A stretch of 64,000 bases of DNA, taken from positions 1 to 64,000 of the forward strand of contig NZ_JAMFLX010000022.1 of assembly GCF_023502345.1 (NCBI RefSeq), given 5' to 3'. Of the stretch, positions 61,408 through 64,000 are shown piece by piece. A program made the translations under genes and the position numbers. This stretch comes from Parendozoicomonas callyspongiae (GTDB taxonomy: Bacteria > Pseudomonadota > Gammaproteobacteria > Pseudomonadales > Endozoicomonadaceae). The number at the start of each line of letters is the position of its first letter. Within the stretch, counting starts at the first letter, position 1. The notes below the pieces were generated by a model. The model saw only the letters and a list, made by a program, of their open reading frames with translations, searched no databases and was not told the DNA's origin.

Positions 61408-61577
61408 GAGCAGAGCTTCCAGGAGTTTCGTTCTTTGTATCAGGATACGCCCTGCATCGGCATTTGGATTCAGTTTTTTATCGCGGACATTTGATATGTA
61501 ACACAAAAACAGCTAACTGCAGTCAATACACGGTTTTGTTGTATTGTTACTACTGTTATTACATGCCCTGAGACCTC

Positions 61578-62933
61578 TTAGCAAGACATGTCCTCAGAAT
61601 CTGTAACAGCGTCCCCGGAATATTTTTCAAGATCCCAAAGTCTCGTGCTGCCATCCCAGGAACCTGTAATTATCTTGGCACTGGGCAATGAAGTGATGCA
61701 TCTTACGAAATCATTGTTACCAGTAAGAGTCGTAATACACCGGGAACCTTCAGGTTTGTCAGGATTCCATATCTTTACGTTGCAATCCCAGGAACCAGAG
61801 GCTATCAGTCCATTCGGCAGAAGAGTAAGGCTTGATATGTTTCCAGTGTGCCCTTTCAGTATGGCGAGACACTGGTATTGTTCATTCACCCGCCCCCAAA
61901 CTTTTGGAGTACTATCCCAGCTAGAGCTAGATACAAAATTCCCGTTAGGCAGAGTGATGAGTCTATTTATCCAGCATTGTCCTCGTGTATGTCCCTGTGT
62001 ATGTCCCTGTGTAAAGAAGCACTGATAACCTTCAGTACCTTTTCCCCAAACTTTCAATATGCCATCCCAGGAACCGGACACGAACCGCCCTTCGGGCAAG
62101 GGAGTAAGTTGTCGTACACAGCCCGTATCCTTTTGCAGTTTAGAAACAGATTGATAGCCTGCAGGCTCCCAAATTATCAGGCTTTCAGTAGAGGCGGACA
62201 CAAGGTTTCCGTCAGATAAAAGGATAACATCGTGCACACTGGACTCATGGTCACTCAGGGTAGCGGTGCAAGAGTACCCGTTAGGGCTTTGTTTCCAGAC
62301 TTTCAACGTGTGGTCGTCACAAGAGGAAACGAAGCTTCCATCGCTCAGTGGAAGGAGACAAGTTATATTGCGTTTGTGCCCCTCCAGGCAGGCAACACAG
62401 CTTCCTCCCTCCGTTCCTAGATTCCAGATGTTTACTGTGTGATTGCAGCCGCCGGTGACTACCAACCCATTGCTCAATGTTGTGATGCATGTGATGCTGC
62501 AGAATTCTGTGTCTCTTATTTGTTCTGTCAGGGTATAAAGCAACACCTGCCCTTTTGGTTTAGTCGGATCACAAACTTTTATAGTGCTATCATCAGAGCC
62601 GATCACTACCTTTCCGTCGGTCAGTGTCGTGATACACTCCACCGGGTTTGGGCGTTGAAGCAGAATTTTATTTCTCGATAGTACGGCGGTGTTTTTCACT
62701 GTCTCCGGCAATGCATCCCCATCAAGGTGTTGGAAAGAGTATTCAAGGTTTTTTATATCCCTTTCAGAAAGATCTGTGCCAGTTACCGACATGTTCTCCG
62801 GTGATGGAGATCGGAGTGTTGGTAAGAATTTTTTAGAACCTTGTTCATCTTCCTGTTCAAGGCTAAGGGGTGAAGATCTTTTACGCGAAGAGACACAGTA
62901 TGAGCTGCCGAAGTCCATGTTTTTTAATTCCAT
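61578..62933 (-). CDS. Eukaryotic-like WD40-repeat protein
   Basis: 451 residues. After a disordered Ser/Pro-rich N-terminus (about 1-90), seven WD40 blades follow, with recurring IKVWxx, VKIWNPD and TRLWDLEK ends and GH-type starts. A full seven-bladed propeller is a protein-interaction platform; in bacteria of this type it may bind host proteins. A duplicated 12-base unit around 61985-62010 gives the repeated GHTQGHTRG in one blade. No signal peptide. Start between ATG 62933 and 62918 is not settled. Confidence 0.85.
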   Translation of the reverse strand: MELKNMDFGSSYCVSSRKRSSPLSLEQEDEQGSKKFLPTLRSPSPENMSVTGTDLSERDIKNLEYSFQHLDGDALPETVKNTAVLSRNKILLQRPNPVECITTLTDGKVVIGSDDSTIKVCDPTKPKGQVLLYTLTEQIRDTEFCSITCITTLSNGLVVTGGCNHTVNIWNLGTEGGSCVACLEGHKRNITCLLPLSDGSFVSSCDDHTLKVWKQSPNGYSCTATLSDHESSVHDVILLSDGNLVSASTESLIIWEPAGYQSVSKLQKDTGCVRQLTPLPEGRFVSGSWDGILKVWGKGTEGYQCFFTQGHTQGHTRGQCWINRLITLPNGNFVSSSSWDSTPKVWGRVNEQYQCLAILKGHTGNISSLTLLPNGLIASGSWDCNVKIWNPDKPEGSRCITTLTGNNDFVRCITSLPSAKIITGSWDGSTRLWDLEKYSGDAVTDSEDMSC

Positions 62934-63104
62934 ACGGTGGTTAATCTAACAACTTTGATACGAAAGCCATAGTATGGTTCTTGTGTTGTTACTCATTCAG
63001 ACAAGCTGGATGGAATGCGTGACAACTTCTGAGTAAGAAAGTGCTACCAAAATAGAAGAGAGAAACTGACTGGAGATTCACGTTGGAATCAACTCCACTG
63101 AGTG

Positions 63105-64000
63105 TCACAAATCAGCGCGAACGTAGTTGAGTAAGTATGGATCCTTGTGGGTGTGGTGCATATAGCTTAATAGTGTATCTACTGGAGAAGTGCTTACACC
63201 GGCTGTTGGAACAATCTCATGAACCTGATTTCTTATATCGTCATGTAGCATGACGCGCCCTTCTTTAATTGTAGCCGTCGTATAATGTCCGCCCTGCATT
63301 GAGCTGCCTGAATGCATAACGACACTGTTGAGTCTCATGTTAATGAATTGCGAAGAGCCATCAGGGGAGAAAACTTCAACACGCAGGGTATCTTTTCCTG
63401 GACCAGCTAACAGGTGGCGGCTGACGGCATTAATTTTTCTTAGGGCTGCGGTCGTAGGGTTAACTTGGATTTGCTCAAACAGTACAGCCTGGAAATTCAA
63501 GTGAGTGATTTCGGATGGGTTTGGGTGGGAAATTCTAAGCGACGAGTAACTGGGTACAGTTCCACCAATTCCCAGCCCTTCAGGTATCCTGTGGCCAGCA
63601 TCTTCCAGTTCTTGGGCTGATACAAATACTGCCTCATCACCTTCCAGAAACTCGGGTGTCTGGCGGTGACTCATGAGTCCGGAATAATCCTGAATATTAT
63701 GGGATTTATAGACATTTTCCTCTCTGGGAAAATGAATAGTAGTGATGTTTTGCCAGGCTGCTTCATTGGTTATTCGAGGGTATTCCTGACCATTTATAAG
63801 GTGAACATAGTGACGCTGCTGTTGTAGATGAGAAGCAGCATTCACTTCTATTCCCAATATATTCTGAAGCGCCATGTAAAACTCATGTGCATCCTGCTGA
63901 ATTAAAGCGCTTTGACCGCCAAACAATGGTTGGAGCCCTGGGCTGTAAGCGTGAGCATAATCTCTGGCATTTATAAAAAAACGATTACGCAGCTCGGCAA
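63105..64000 (-). CDS. Ubiquitin-specific-protease-like (peptidase C19) protein, partial
   Basis: The frame runs off the right edge of the window (open through 64000), so the N-terminus, where the catalytic Cys box of USPs would lie, is missing. What is seen: the USP box around QQDAHEFYMALQNIL, and the C-terminal His box LNSVVMHSGSSMQGGHYTTATI with the catalytic His, then LHDDIRNQVHEI and YLLNYVRADL, matching the final strands of USP domains. The middle contains a Glu/His-rich insertion. Deubiquitinases have no substrate in bacteria, so a host-acting effector is the natural inference. A TTG at 63926 would be an internal start but the reading continues upstream in frame. Confidence 0.75.
   Translation of the reverse strand, partial: AELRNRFFINARDYAHAYSPGLQPLFGGQSALIQQDAHEFYMALQNILGIEVNAASHLQQQRHYVHLINGQEYPRITNEAAWQNITTIHFPREENVYKSHNIQDYSGLMSHRQTPEFLEGDEAVFVSAQELEDAGHRIPEGLGIGGTVPSYSSLRISHPNPSEITHLNFQAVLFEQIQVNPTTAALRKINAVSRHLLAGPGKDTLRVEVFSPDGSSQFINMRLNSVVMHSGSSMQGGHYTTATIKEGRVMLHDDIRNQVHEIVPTAGVSTSPVDTLLSYMHHTHKDPYLLNYVRADL

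Overview
The window reads as chromosome of a host-associated marine gammaproteobacterium, most likely an Endozoicomonas-type organism (inferred from gene content, no search run). The housekeeping genes are gammaproteobacterial: rnr-rlmB, a SutA-like RNA polymerase regulator, selD, yfhL-type ferredoxin with coaD, glnK-amtB next to ubiK, dbpA, DUF2835, fadH, and a four-gene LpoB/CsgG lipoprotein cluster. Between them lie long genes with no recognisable family, eukaryotic-like proteins (a Ser/Thr-type kinase at 107-1012, a WD40 protein at 61578-62933, a USP-type ubiquitin hydrolase running off the right edge at 63105-64000, and a second exported propeller at 21542-23136) and many broken genes. 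Both are expected in a symbiont that makes host-directed proteins and whose genome is in flux.

Layout. 0-2 kb: kinase and an orphan gene. 2-5.5 kb: rnr and rlmB. 5.7-10 kb: a metallophosphoesterase, a DUF819 relic and cpdB. 10-13 kb: a 575-residue orphan and a DAACS symporter pseudogene. 12.9-13.1 kb: an 18-copy hexanucleotide repeat. 13.3-18 kb: a cold-shock protein, a DapA-fold protein lacking its catalytic residues, a DUF962 protein, an exported orphan and gldA. 18-21 kb: a signal-peptide methyltransferase, selD, sutA-like and yjbQ. 21-23 kb: a NorR relic and a propeller gene whose signal peptide is out of frame at an A9 tract. 23.5-30 kb: dhaM, dhaL, dhaK and a fruK-like kinase. 30.8-33.4 kb: amtB, glnK, a sigma-54/NtrC control region and ubiK. 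33.4-37.5 kb: relics, an APH-like kinase, ferredoxin and coaD. 37.9-42 kb: aldehyde dehydrogenase, transposase relic, DUF2835 and dbpA. 42.3-47.1 kb: envelope lipoprotein operon. 47.1-47.5 kb: YcdZ relic. 48.2-52.5 kb: betaine reductase component B, including a selenocysteine subunit, plus a BCCT transporter. 52.6-56.6 kb: exported phosphatases, a frameshifted YHYH protein and an orphan. 57-61.4 kb: fadH and a VTT-disulfide reductase fusion. 61.5-64 kb: WD40 and USP proteins.

The strongest finding is the selenoprotein. The gamma subunit of a glycine/sarcosine/betaine reductase (49579-50895) has an in-frame UGA at 50623-50625. It lies in the family's Sec-Gly-Thr-Cys context and is followed by a hairpin that places GGU at positions 22-24 counted from the U of the UGA, as in E. 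coli fdhF. selD is in the same window. With gldA and dhaKLM, the genes suggest that glycerol could supply reductant and carbon while imported glycine betaine is reduced to acetyl phosphate and trimethylamine. GrdA, GrdC/GrdD, selA, selB and selC are not in the window, so the pathway is incomplete here.

A second theme is broken reading frames in exported or membrane proteins: the propeller at A9, the gene at 28455-29155, the YHYH protein and the DAACS symporter. These could be pseudogenes, phase-variable loci or sequencing errors; the homopolymer case is the best candidate for a real switch.
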